Assembly: GCA_003952965.2 (NCBI GenBank) | Contig: CM025850.1 | Location: forward strand, 25,434,953 to 25,498,952 | DNA: 64,000 nucleotides | DNA from: Morella rubra | Lineage: Eukaryota; Streptophyta; Magnoliopsida; Fagales; Myricaceae | Direction: 5' to 3' | In this document: in pieces, positions 46,061-56,767 of the stretch | How positions within the stretch are numbered: the first letter of the stretch is position 1 | How the letters are laid out: every line of letters starts with the position of its first letter | The notes under the pieces: generated by a model | The model's database searches: none | What the model saw: only the letters and a program-made list of their open reading frames with translations | Told to the model about the DNA's origin: nothing | Translations under genes and position numbers: made by a program

Positions 46061-47290
46061 CACTACAAAAAAAAATAGATCTTTAGTGGTGGTGGCTAAA
46101 AGCGCTGCTAAATGCTACTTTTGGCCGCGTTTGTATACAAAAGATATACAAACTAGGGGTGAAACCGACACCTTGGTTGGGTTTAAACCCCACGCTGACA
46201 ACTGAATCGAGGTGCTCGATTTCTGGAAAACAAGGACCGACAACCGTGCCGAGGTGCTTCTAGACCGACCGACCAACACCAGTCAGCTTCGGTCTGTGTG
46301 AGCAAGAAATTAGGAGGAAAAAAATTAGAAGAGACGAAAATGAAGAACAACTAGAACTCACAGCAACATCCACCAGGCACCAAGCCACCAACAGTCCCCA
46401 AAAGTCAAAGCAACACCCCAAATCGCAAATCAACAGCAACCAAAACTCAGAGCAAGAACAATTTCCAACAACAACAAAATCGTAACCATCCATAACCAAT
46501 AACAATGAACTCCTCTAAAACCCAAATCGTAGAAGTTAATACTTAATAGACCAAGAGAGAGCGAGAGACGACGACGACCATGGGGAGAGGGGAGGCCGTG
46601 TCGGCGGCGAGGGAAGGTGGGGGGGGGGGGGGGGCTAGGGCAATCTGAGATGAAAAGGGAGGGGGGATTCATGAGAGGGGGAGGGTAACCGAGAAAGAAA
46701 TTAAAAGGGGGCTTGTGAGACAGTGTCATCTCACACCCCACTAATTATTAAAAAAAAAACAGAAGTGAAAAGTACCTGAGGACCCTCGGTTCAGTGCCTT
46801 TGGCCCTCAAAACCGTGGGCTGAACTAAGGCCCTTTGTCCTGGGATTTTTTGGGCCTAATAGGTTTCAAACGGTTTTGGTCGGCCCTGTCTATTTTGGCC
46901 CAAATCTATTCAAGCCTAATACAAACGCTGCTAAAAAAAATTGTTTAGCCTCGCTATTTCTAACAATGTTGTGAAAATGCAATCTATAGCGGCGCTTATT
47001 TGAAAACGTTGCCAAAAGTGTGAGTTTTAGGAGCGTTTTTTCAAAACATGATGCTAAAAGTTTGAGTTTTAGTGACGTTTTTAAAAAAACGTTGTGACAA
47101 TAATCCAATATAGATTTTAGTAGGATTTTTCAAACAAACGCTAGTAAAAATCATCCAATATGGTCTTTAGTACTAAAAATAGCTTTACCATCGTTTTTCA
47201 AATAAACCCATGTAACTATGGTCTTTAGCAGCATTTTTCAAACACGTGCTAGTTAAAATAATCCAATAATATTCAGATATATGGATTATT
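46061..47290. mobile_element. CACTA element 4, partial (AGCGCTGCTAAA-type)
   Basis: It begins CACTACAAAAAAAAATAGAT. Subterminal words such as GCGCTGCTAAA, AAAAACGTTG and TTTTTCAAACAAACGCTA repeat at 46085-46130 and 46920-47250. An hAT element sits inside (46154-46918). No opposite TAGTG end or coding sequence was found; the right limit is approximate. Confidence 0.6.
46154..46918. mobile_element. Non-autonomous hAT-like element nested in CACTA 4
   Basis: The ends TAGGGGTGAA and the inverse of TTCAAGCCTA match at 8 of 10 bases. A perfect 8-bp target duplication ATACAAAC lies at 46146-46153 and 46919-46926. The interior contains a run of about 16 G at 46619 and no transposase. It is a different family from the TAAGGGTGGGCA elements. 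Confidence 0.8.
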
Positions 47291-47569
47291 TCATCCACCA
47301 AATGTTAGCCCATTAACGGGGACTAGGTCTGACATAGGCTATTCGACTATAACAATGGACTTCTTGATCCGATCCAATGTTGATCTTTTGTTAATCAGTT
47401 AACTTTTGGTGGAAGGAGGCATGCATTTGTCTAAATAATGGACAACAGGAACCAGCCTATAAAAAGTTGTACCTCAGAAACTGATTTGTTAAAAGTCAAT
47501 ATATATTACAGAGATTGTATCAATAATTACTTCAATAATTATTTGGTTCTTTAATTCATTAGCAAGGTA

Positions 47570-48200
47570 AGACTATGGTGTATAAGGAAGAATCAATGTC
47601 GTAATAAAAAGCAAAATGTTGCCCTTACTTGTAAGAAATGCAATGCATATTACTAATTAAAGCGCGCAAAAGAATTCCAATAGGAGAATTAGAGATAGAC
47701 TCAAGGAACCGATGGGCCAACGAGTTTGGTTGCTAAGACGAAGGGCAACGCATCTTCTTTCAAAGTATAGGACTTTAACTGTATAAGAGAAGCTCATCGT
47801 ACTAAGGAACAATATGCTCCCTTCCTAAGGAGGGCAAAGTATTTTTCTTGGGAGCAAACCGCAATACGGTTTGGAATGTTATAAAACTGGCCAAGCTTAG
47901 GGCTAGAAAAATCAATGATAGGTTGGACACAATGACAGAGAAATCATCTAGATAGAACACATGTACTATTTATTCGATGGCACTTATATCCATTTTTATA
48001 AAAGGTCGATAGCTATATACATTTTTCCTTAGGAGTGTTTGCAGCTAATTATTATCACACAGCCACGCGCTCGTCCTATATCTATATTTCTAGGTAAACA
48101 TTGTTTTGCTTATAGAAATGTGAGGAGAGACAGACGCTGATTTTGAGATCCTAAAAATAAGTTTGGTGCTGAAAATTATAGAAGAACAACAATTAATTAA
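47570..48200 (+). repeat. Orphan DC1 5'-flank copy
   Basis: CAACGAGTTTGGTTGCTAAG, CTTCCTAAGGAGGGCAAAGT and ACAGAGAAATCATCTAGATA follow the same order as at 33510-33770, where the DC1 ATG comes next. Here no DC1 coding sequence follows; CACTA 3 begins at 48215. Confidence 0.75.
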
Positions 48201-49024
48201 TTAGAGGTACCCCACACTACAACAATTTTTCGTTTTTGGGATGGAATTTATCCGTCGCCCTAGGTGTCCCAACAAGTCCATTACAAAAGCTCTTTGGGGA
48301 TGGAAATTGTGATCCGTCCCAAAAAGTCTCCTTTTGCAATGGAGTGCATTCCGTCCCTAAATAAAAACCATGTTCGAACAAGTTAGAACGTCAACCTAAA
48401 ATGTACTGTTTGAATGGGCTTTGAACATTAGGTGAGACGTTCGATCTTTATCAAACGGTACAATTATAATCATTCAATAAGGAGATACAACATTTGAAGG
48501 CATACATTATTTAACATTTGAACATATTTCGATCAATATCGGACGGAACAATTATAAACGTCCGATACCGTTCTTTGTCCCATTGAACAGATTTCGGACA
48601 TTTAAAAAGAAATGTTCGAACACATTTCAGATGTTTCAGCCAACCATTCGAACTCAGTTCAGATGTTTTAATTTCACGTTTGATATTGTTCTTTGTATCT
48701 TATAACGGTTTGCAATGACAATGTTCAATATCCATTTATTTGTTCAAACAATATAGAACATTCCAGTTTATTTTTCCGAACGATTTAGATAAAATGTTGG
48801 AACGTTTGAATTTTAAATTTTAAAATTAATTATAATAAAAAAATCCCTAAGCAATTATTAGAATATAAATTAAATTAGTAATTTATTAACAACCTCCAAA
48901 GTTTATGTAAACTATTTTATTATTATATACACCTGCGAAAAATAGGGAAAGCATTAAAATAAAATAAATAGTTTATCTTGGCCGTCGTCGTGGTGGGTCT
49001 AACCGCTTCATTACTTTTTTCTAA

Positions 49025-49258
49025 TTATTTTGCTACCTTAAAATCTTCACTAGAGAATAAATCGTACACTTTTGCCCAATGCTCCATCGGTGTATCTGGA
49101 TGCAGATGTCGCAGCACCTCCCTCTTTGGTATGCCACTTTGCATAATACTTGTGGAGGCGACATTTATGCTATCTATAAGCAGTGACCATTGTCCCCTGA
49201 ACCATCCTGGAACGTTTGATCCACAACTGATAATATAGAGGTTATCGTTGAGGGCCAC
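49025..49258 (-). pseudogene. Possible CACTA 3 Transposase_24 fragment
   Basis: A 77-codon minus frame includes PGWFRGQWSLLIDS and PMEHWAKVYDLFSSEDFK. The W-x-x-x-x-x-x-F-x-S-x-x-F pattern resembles the segment before the NR-x-K block of Transposase_24. Just downstream on minus, a basic RRRPR-stop end (about 48975) resembles one in CACTA 2 at 38495. Assignment is weak. Confidence 0.35.
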
Positions 49259-49860
49259 TTTGGAAAGTTATCATTGATGAGTTGTTTGATCAATTCAGGA
49301 GGAAATTTGGAAGAGTACTCCATCTTGTCACATCTACTAACAAGAAGATGGTCGAATTGTATGTCCTTCTCAAGCGCAAAACCTACTGATCATTGTGTTA
49401 TATGATGACTCCCCTGTTCTCAAGACTCTGCACTCTTTTTTATTTTTTTCTTGGTTTTTTTTAGCGGGTGGTTGTGGGGTTGGTGTTGGGATTTGGTATT
49501 ATTCACTAGTTTTTCTTCAAGTGCATTTCCATGCATACTACTTAGAGAGAGAAAAAGCATATTCCAGGCATACGGATGCTATACAAGTTGGTATATCTAC
49601 TTACATCTCTGTGCCTAATCTGCAGATGCTTTAATAGAATTAGGGGACATTTTAATATCTTACAAAATGATGCCATTCCAATTCAGTTTGTTTTCATTTT
49701 AACTAGTCCACAAACCCATCTTTCAAACTCGAGTGCTTAAACCAATGCTCAAAGGTTTCCTCTATATTATCAGTTACGGATCAAACTTGGCTTGATTTTT
49801 GTTTCCTTCCATGTATCGATCTTTTTGGTTATTTGATATATTGTGAATTTCCCTGTGTAG

Positions 49861-51234
49861 ATGGGTGATAATGAGAGAAAAGCAGCAATTATGGGTGCAA
49901 CTGCTTGTGTTATTGTTGTTGGTCATCTAGTCTTAGCTAATATTAGTCATAGGATCCTTTAATTGTCTAGGGAGCCTCATGTTAATCGAGCCGATGAAAG
50001 AGAAATTTACCTCAACAACATACTTTATGGAACCGATTATCATTGCGTAAATCAAATTAGGATGAGACCAGCTGCTTTTTTTGAGTTGTGAAAAGTTTTT
50101 GGTGAGAATCACTTGCTGCATGAAACAGTGAAAATTTCTATCCAGGAACAAGTGTTTATTTTTTTATACATTATTGGACATAATGTAAGGATGCAGGTTA
50201 TTGAAGGAAGATTGTACAAATCATCTGAGACTATTCACCAATATTTCAAAGTTGTCCTTAAAGCTGTCTTATGGTTGTACAAGCTTGTTGTTAAACAACC
50301 TGATGGATGTACACCTCCAGAGATAAGGAATAACACACGTTTTTATCCTTTCTTTGAGGTTAGCATTAAGAAGTCTAATGTTATATTTATTTGATTGTCA
50401 ACGAAAATATCTTACCATGGAACATAACTTCTTTTAGTTCTCATATGTCCACCAATAGGATTGTATTGGTGCCATCGATGGAACTCATATTCATGCATAT
50501 GTTCCAACTGAGATTAAAGGAAGGTTCCGTGGTCAAAAAGGGAAAACAGCTCAAAATGTTTTAGCTGCCATTACATTTGAGTTGAGGTTCACTTATGTAT
50601 TAGCTGGCTGGGAAGGAAGTGCACATGATGCTCGTGTTTTAAATGATGCACTTTCTAGGCCAATGGGCCTTAAAATACCTGAAGGTATTCTATTGATATA
50701 TATAAAATATTTTTCTGAAAGTTGTGAGTGATTGCTATTTTCTAGTGATGCCTTTTGTCTTATTTGTTTTTATAGGCAAGTATTATCTAGGTGATGCTGG
50801 TTATGGAAATCAAAATGGAATTCTCTTTCCTTATCATTCAGTTCAATATCATTTAAAAGAGTTTAGTGATCATCCATCAGAAAATGAAAAGGAATTATTC
50901 AATCTTCGTCACTCTTCTCTACTAATTACCATTGAGTGAGATTTTGGAGTTTTGAAGAAACGTTTTTGTGTATTGGACGCTAATCCGTATTGGTCATTCC
51001 CAACACAAGTAGATGTGATATTGGCATGTTGTCTTATTCACAATTTTATAATGGGAACCGATCTAGAGACTCGATTATGGAAGAAGCAAATTCTGACGCA
51101 CTATCTCAAGAGGAGAATCATAGAACTCACAAACTTGTAATGAAGAGAGGGAAGAAAGTAGAGAATGGAACATGAAACGGGATGTGATAGCACAAGCAAT
51201 GTGGCAAGATTATTCGACTAGGAGAAATCTGTAG
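49861..51234 (+). pseudogene. PIF/Harbinger transposase (DDE_Tnp_4), inactivated
   Basis: Exons 49861-50358, 50459-50694 and 50776 to about 51234 with GT-AG introns. Key blocks: YLNNILYGTDYHCVNQIRMR, DCIGAIDGTHIHAYVP (first Asp), LAGWEGSAHDARVLNDALSR (second Asp), YYLGDAGYGNQNGILFPYH, LFNLRHSSLLITIE (Glu), GVLKKRFCVLD and ILACCLIHNFI. The three catalytic acids are present. In-frame stops follow HRIL (about 49961), AAFFEL (about 50088) and ITIE (about 50938), and two frameshifts occur after 51060, so it cannot make a full protein. The end AQAMWQDYSTRRNL is typical of the family. The companion Myb-like ORF was not found. Confidence 0.88.
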
Positions 51235-51548
51235 TTGGTTATGATTTAGGTTATGTAATGTCTTTCATTCAAGTTTATGCGTCCTTACTAAGTTGGTTAT
51301 GTAACTTACATTAGTCATTTTGAAGATATTTATATTTTTGCTCCTTCTGAATCTGTTTCAGGTCAGGTTCAAGTTGTGAAGTGCATTCCGAAAAAAACGA
51401 ACACTGAAAATACGTAAATCATTAAGCATGTCAAACATCAAAAAATATTTTCTTGAAAATATTTTAAAAAAATAGCCAAACGCTGAAAATGAAATTTTTT
51501 TTTTTAAAAAGTTTCAATGAAAAACTTTTTGCGTAAAATAATGGTTTT

Positions 51549-51570
51549 ACAACCAAACAAACGGACCTTA
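51549..51570. repeat. Probable right terminal repeat and TTA target site of the Harbinger element
   Basis: The inverse of ACAACCAAACAAACGGACC is GGTCCGTTTGTTTGGTTGT, a typical PIF/Harbinger terminus, followed by TTA. The left counterpart is not seen, so the left end is lost or diverged. Confidence 0.5.
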
Positions 51571-51849
51571 GACGGAAAAGAATGCAAGATCTGGGAGTTT
51601 CTAAACTGTGAGAGAAGAGAGAGTTGGAACTGTGAGAGAAAAAGGGGGTCGGGAGGTATTATTTTCAAACGAGCGTTCGAACGATACATAAAATGTCTCG
51701 TTCGATGACATTTCACCTCGAACGATTAAAATTCCAAAAGGCCCGTGATGTTGGAACGGTTTTTTAAAAAGTTTGAATGATTTAAAATATTAAAAACTTG
51801 AGGTTGACGGGACGTGCATTAAATCTTTTTGATAAAGTTTCGTTCTAAC

Positions 51850-52425
51850 TCGTTCGAAATTTTGGTAGTTTTTGGGATGCGCTTGCTTCCCCACTAATAG
51901 CACCACCGCCTCCTTCATGGTGGGCCTTCGTTGGAGATCTTGATGGCAGCTAGCCAGCCCAAATTTGAGCAGCAACTCCATCTCCCCAGCCTCGTACTGC
52001 ACCTTTATGCTCGGGTGTCTTCCGCTTGACCCACCTTCCCGTTCGCGTAAAGCTCCCTCACCCAATCTATCAGAACCGCCTCCTCCTGTGACACCGCCAG
52101 CTCTATTGGTCTCCTCCCGCACCCCCACTTCAAGAATCACTACTCCATTATTGCACACGTCGCTGGACGATGTGGGTACAACCACTCTTGCCAGCTCGGA
52201 GTAACCTAAAGTGCCTATCACACGTGTTGTGTTCAGTTCTTCACCGTGTTGGTATAGCTTGGCAAGTCCGTAGTCACCGAGTCTGCCTTGCATGTCTAAG
52301 TCTAATAACATGTTGCTGGATTTAATGTCTCTGTGAACAACCACTTAGTCCCAATCGTGGTGGAGATAGTTGAGGCCTTTTGCCACGTCAATAAGCACTT
52401 TGCAACGTTGTGTGTAAGCTATCTT
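51850..52425 (-). pseudogene. Lectin-receptor-kinase fragment (kinase subdomains VIb-XI)
   Basis: From 52425 downward: RCKVLIDVAKGLNYLHHDWD, an in-frame TAA, then VVVHRDIKSSNMLLDLDMQG (catalytic loop), RLGDYGLAKLY (activation segment; DFG reads DYG), TTRVIGTLGYSELA (APE damaged by a deletion), SSSDVCNNGVVILEV. After a frameshift come EYEAGEMELLLKFGLASCHQ-like text and RRPTMKEAVVLLVG. The HRDIKSSNVLLD and TTRVVGTLGY style is that of L-type lectin receptor kinases. The N-terminal lobe, transmembrane and lectin parts are missing. Immune-receptor origin is known for the family; this copy is dead. A short direct repeat (CTTGTGTGTAAGCTATCTT) marks its upstream break. Confidence 0.82.
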
Positions 52426-52429
52426 GATG

Positions 52430-52802
52430 TACAGGTAATCTGAAATCATGCTTGTGTGTAAGCTATCTTATCAAGGATGTCCAGGTAAACGACGTAAGGT
52501 CAAAAAGAACATGTGTTACTTTCTCTTATCGAAGACTTTCATGCATGGTTCTATGTGTTGTTGGTCTTTCATCTCTCTCTTTTCTTCCCTCTCTCTGTAT
52601 TTCTTCTTGATCTCTTTTCTTTTTTTTAGCCGAGGTACTTCTTGAGCAAAGGATAAGAGCAAGAAACCAATGTGGAAGATATAAGCAATTTTGACTTCTC
52701 GAGTTTATTTGGTGTAGTTTATATGGTATATTGGTGTAGTTTATTTGGAGTTTTTGTATTGTTATGATGGATGGTTGGTTTGGAGTTTTTGTAGACATAG
52801 TG
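52430..52802. other. Spacer; possible last exon of an unknown plus-strand gene
   Basis: After a pyrimidine tract ending TTTTAG at about 52629, a short frame ends RARNQCGRYKQF-stop (52690). This may be a terminal exon remnant, but there is no domain. It is followed by GT-rich 3' UTR-like sequence into which the hAT inserted. Confidence 0.3.
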
Positions 52803-53842
52803 TAAGGGTGAGTACCGGAATGGATGGAACTGGAATGGCCCATTCTGGTTCCAGTTCCAGTACCCACCGGAATCAACATTTTAATTCCAGTTCTATTCCG
52901 GAATGGAACCAAATTTCCGGAAACGGAATCCGGAAATTTCGGTTCCCATTCGAGGGAGAGTGAGAGAGAGAGATTTCAGGGACGAGGGAGAGGAATCAAT
53001 CAACACCATTTACTCCAAATGGGGCTTCCAACTCCAAGACCAGACCCACCTCTGTAAAACTTCAACCATCGTCTCAGTTTCAGAGACTCACCCATGCCAA
53101 AAACCATCACTGGAAATCTCAGCAAGAAAAACCAAGAACAAGAAAATTAAAAACACCATGCCAAAAACCCTCACTGCAAATCTCAGCAGGAAAAACCAAG
53201 AACAACAAAATAAAAAATGCCCTCAAATCCTGATCTTGTATTAGATCCAAGCCTCTCTAGCAAGGGTTCTAATCATGGGTCAAACCCATAACCCAATCTC
53301 ATCGATTCTTTTGATGTAAACTCATCGAGAACCTCGCAAGCAGCGGAAGGGAAAGGGGGAGGGAGAGAGAGAAAGAGAGAGAGAGAGAGAGGCAGGGAGA
53401 AGGGAGAGAGTAGAAAGAGAGAAAGATTTCAGGAGGGAGAAGGGAGAGAGCTGAGAGAGAGAGAGAGATTTCAGGAGGCAGGGAGGGTGGGGAGCTGGGA
53501 TGACGACGGTGGGGGTAGATTAGGGAGAACAAAGGAGTGAAGTTCTCTTTTTTTTTTTTCTCGACTTTTCCTTGAAGTTCGAATGAAGATCTGACTCCAT
53601 TCTTTTTGTTTTTTGTTTTTTTGCTAGATAATAAGAGATCTGACTCCATTCACGTGTGACCTGGGTCAAACGACCCAGGTCATTTTGTCTTTTACGAAAG
53701 AGGGCAAAAACCCTACATTATTTTTTTAAAAAAAATAACGGAACTAGAAAATTCCTGCATTTCCACTAGAATTTCCAGTTCCAAAATTTTCTTAAAATAA
53801 GTTCCAGTTTCCGATTTTTGCTGGATAAAATTCTCACCCTTA
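52803..53842. mobile_element. Non-autonomous hAT-like element, copy 2
   Basis: The ends TAAGGGTGAGTACCGG and the inverse of TTCTCACCCTTA match. A perfect 8-bp target duplication ACATAGTG lies at 52795-52802 and 53843-53850. Same family as 29068-30258: CCATTCYGGTTCC at the left, ACCTGGGTCAAACGACCCAG near the right. (GA)n tracts at 53360-53470. No transposase; the frames within are shadows. Length is 1040 bp. Confidence 0.9.
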
Positions 53843-53850
53843 ACATAGTG

Positions 53851-54407
53851 GTTGGTGGATGTATTAGTTGGGAAGGAATTGTAGTTGGATGTGGTTGTGA
53901 CTTGATGGCAGGTTTGTTGTGACATTGGCCGGTGCTTAAGCACCTCTTTTGTTTTGTTTCCTTAGTCAGCTTATTGTAAGGAAAGGTACATTTTTTGATG
54001 AATCAGATATGTTGGAAGCAGCTTCATACTTGTTGGTGAATATGATATGATATGTTATGGCAGTTAGCTTACTGCCACTTTTTGTTTGTGGTGAAGTGTC
54101 ACCTATTCCATTTGCTTTTGGCTAGTTTTAGCATTGTGCACTTTAGCACTTTTTGCCATTGCTTAAAATATGACAATAAAGTGTATACCATTTGCTTCAA
54201 GTGAATGTTTATTGCGCACTTTCGCATAAACTACTCTGACAGGACTGAACTAAACAGACATCCTTACATTCATTAAAATAGGTCCTTACAATAACCATTC
54301 ACAAACATCATTACATTAAGCGTTAATAAAGTAGGTCCTTACAATAACCATTAACAAACATCCTTACATTAAGCATTAACGACTTGTTGAGCAAATAAAC
54401 ATCCAAA
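53851..54407. other. Non-coding spacer with a 53-bp repeat
   Basis: GGTCCTTACAATAACCATT occurs at 54281 and 54334, each followed by ACAAACATC.TTACATTAAGC. It lies just beyond the 3' end of GRF copy 3. The remainder looks like 3' UTR sequence of uncertain origin. Confidence 0.55.
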
Positions 54408-55324
54408 CTATAAACATCTCAAATGAGTACACACACCGGTACCATATAGATGAGCAATCAAAATTCCACCAAAAAGACACCAACTGAAGACCAGTGCAGC
54501 CCTATAACCCCTCATTTGGACCTCTGAATCCTTTCTCACCACTTGAATCTCCTCTCGATGTTGTGCAGCCACAAAATCGATTATGGCTCAATGTTGAGAG
54601 GCCATGACAGCAAGATGTTCTTGGTGTCGAGCAGTCATGGCCTCAATGGCTGTTTTTTGTTGTCGGAGCTCTCTCTTAATTGATTCCAAAGAAACTTGTT
54701 CACCAATCGTCTAACCATGCATTACTCGGAGTTTACGAATAACCCTTCGACCATATACGCACATCTTAGAATCTCTCCATGCAAAATAATTACAATGACC
54801 ACCATCCTGCCACCATTAATTTAAACAACTAGGTTAAACAAGTTTTTTTTTCTAAACAACTATGCATTCTGTCACATTCAGAACTATAACAATACTGAAC
54901 TTTGTCTACCAATAATTTCTTGGTATTTATACTATACTATACTTACTCAACCAGTTATTAAACATTACTATAACAGTTAAGTCTCATAAACATAGTTGTA
55001 AAAAAAACATAGTACTACTAAACATTAATGTAACAATTAATGTTCTTGGGATTTCCTTACATGTCAATTCATCCCAACAACAACAAAAAAAAAAAAACAA
55101 AAATTCCATCATGCATTTAATAAGATACCAAAACATCTTTGGAGGCAGTAGTCAAGATTGGTAACTAACCTTGTACTTCACACAACCCATAATTGTCTGC
55201 CAAAATTTTCATCCGTGAATGCAATAGTCGAGTTTGCTCTCAAATTACAGAAACATTTTGGACCCTCTGTAGAACATTCACTTTGTTCACTTGCAGAGCT
55301 AAAGCTATTGTGTGATTCGGACAT
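54408..55324 (-). pseudogene. GRF-type zinc-finger protein with coiled coil and membrane segment (copy 3)
   Basis: Exon 1 (55324-55170) starts MSESHNSFSSASEQSE and continues GPKCFCNLRANSTIAFTDEN with a 1-bp loss before the expected GCVKYK end. Exon 2 (54806-54408) reads GGHCNYFAWRDSKMCVYGRR, a stop in VMHG*TIGEQ, a Gln/Glu coiled coil, a second stop (ASQH*AIID), and the hydrophobic tail AALVFSWCLFGGILIAHLYG. The first-exon start, intron position and tail match copy 2 at 26508-27292, so they are paralogues. The gene begins about 290 bp inside the MULE-type terminal repeat at 55612-55819 and is transcribed inward. It is inactive by two stops and a frameshift. Confidence 0.8.
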
Positions 55325-55611
55325 TTGGAAGACTGAGATAGGAAAAAAAAAATACCCACAACATTCAGATCTTAAAATCAAGTCAGAAAGAAAAAAAGTG
55401 AGGATCCAAACCTTCAAGAAAATGGTTCTCGCATTTGCTTCACCCATGCGTCTAAAAATGGTCGATGGCAAGAGCAGATCTCGACTTCATATCTCACGAA
55501 TGGAAGAGAGAGAGAGAGAGAGAGTGAAGAACGAAGTTGAGATAATGTAAATGGACATGTAGTCGGGTGTGTGAGAGAAGTCGAGATAATGTAGAAGAAC
55601 TTCAGAATAGG

Positions 55612-55819
55612 GAGAAGGGCAAAAAGGTAATCTGTTATGGGTGCAAATCACGTGGGAAGCATGTGTTAGAGCTGTCGGTCTGTTTTAACGCCAAAAATGA
55701 AAGGAGGACAAATTTTGATGATTTTTTAAACTTAAAGGATGTAAATATCCATTCAGGTAGATGGTTGGTCGACATTGATTTTTCGTCATACTTAAGGAGC
55801 GAACTATGAAATTATCCCC
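55612..55819 (-). repeat. MULE-type terminal repeat (right end of MULE 3)
   Basis: Read inward on the minus strand: GGGATAATTTCATAGTTCGC, then TTTTTGGCGTTAAAACAGAC, then CACATGCTTCCCACGTGATT. The order GGGWTAATT, GGCGTTAA, CACATG, CACGTGA equals that at 10669-10870. The opposite end was not found. Confidence 0.5.
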
Positions 55820-55969
55820 AAAAAATATTCTTCTTTCAAGGGATTAGGTCTGTTCTCTTTTTGCAGCAGTTGTACCTATAGCTGGGATAAATATCGTGCT
55901 GCTGGTTCTCTGAAAAAATCTATCGAACAACCCTCTCTTCCCCGCCACTCGCTCAAATTGCTCACTATG

Positions 55970-56230
55970 CCGTATGCAGCCAAATTTTTGGCCACCAATT
56001 AAATTTGGTTGTCAATAGTTAACTTTTAGCAACAAATTTTCAGGATTTGTTGCTAATAATACTTTTTGCTGCAAATTCAAGTTTGTAGCTATTTTTGGTT
56101 GCAATATATACATTAGCAACGAAATGATTGGTTGTTAAAAGTTAAACAATGACAACCAAGATTTAATGGTAGGAAATGATGACTTTTTAGAACCAGTCTA
56201 AGAAAAGGTTGCTAAAAATCCTAGATCATC
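55970..56230. mobile_element. CACTA-like subterminal fragment (TTAGCAACAAAT-type)
   Basis: GTTGCTAATA, TTAGCAACGAA, GGTTGTTAAAAG, TTTTAGCAACAAAT and GGTTGCTAAAAA recur in both orientations within 260 bp. This is the style of CACTA subterminal repeats. No TIR is seen. Confidence 0.45.
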
Positions 56231-56767
56231 CATATTTGGCGGCGAGTTTTGTGGCTGCCAGAAGTAGTATTGACGAGGAAATCGAATTGGTAGGGACTGG
56301 AGAGCCTAGAGTAACGCGGGAAGATAGGTCGTTGTTAAAAGCCAAAAATTCAAATCGAAAGCCTTCGCCATTTTGCGAGTCCACGCTACCCCTTTGGTTA
56401 AGAAAACCCTTTCCTTTTCTGGGCAGTTTTCTCTATCTGCTCTGATACTCTCGGCCTCTCATTGCCAGCCGCACACTTTTCTCTTCACTACTTTGTTCTT
56501 TCCTTCCCTTCCCTTCCCTCTCTCTCTCTCTCTCTCTCGTTCTCCTGTGGCCTTCCTGAGATTGTTGCCATGGCTGGTGAACAACGAATTATATAATTAT
56601 ATATCCCACTAGATCCAAATCTCACACTCAGAGCAGATAGAGACATTTAATGCAATTAAGCCTTAAAAATAAAATATCCTATTTTTTTGCACATCAACCC
56701 GAGCCGAACTGGCATGTTTGAGTCAAGGTTGGAGTTGATTGAGGAAGAGAGGGCCGAGGGCACGCAT
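56231..56767. other. Promoter-like C/T-rich stretch without a gene
   Basis: A GC-richer segment at 56340-56570 with (TC)n at about 56518-56540 ends in an ATG with only 8 codons (MAGEQRII). It could be a captured promoter/5' UTR; no gene follows. Confidence 0.35.

Larger units (their letters stand above)
48215..51870. mobile_element. CACTA element 3 (same superfamily as CACTA 2), truncated, with Harbinger inside
   Basis: It starts CACTACAACAATTTTTCG with GGGATGGAATT/ATCCGTC words as in CACTA 2 and then TTCGAAC palindromes. TTCGAACG words return at 51670-51865 beyond the Harbinger remnant, so the Harbinger probably lies within it. No right terminus is seen; it runs into the kinase pseudogene. 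Confidence 0.65.

Noticed and set aside
53299-53649. Leu/Ser-rich frame within hAT copy 2
   Set aside because: Comes from (GA)n tracts; no homology to a transposase.
55567-55809. 80-codon plus-strand frame
   Set aside because: Covers the MULE-type terminal repeat and has no recognisable domain.
56340-56606. Promoter with a new gene starting MAGEQ
   Set aside because: The frame stops after eight codons and no splice donor or continuation is evident.
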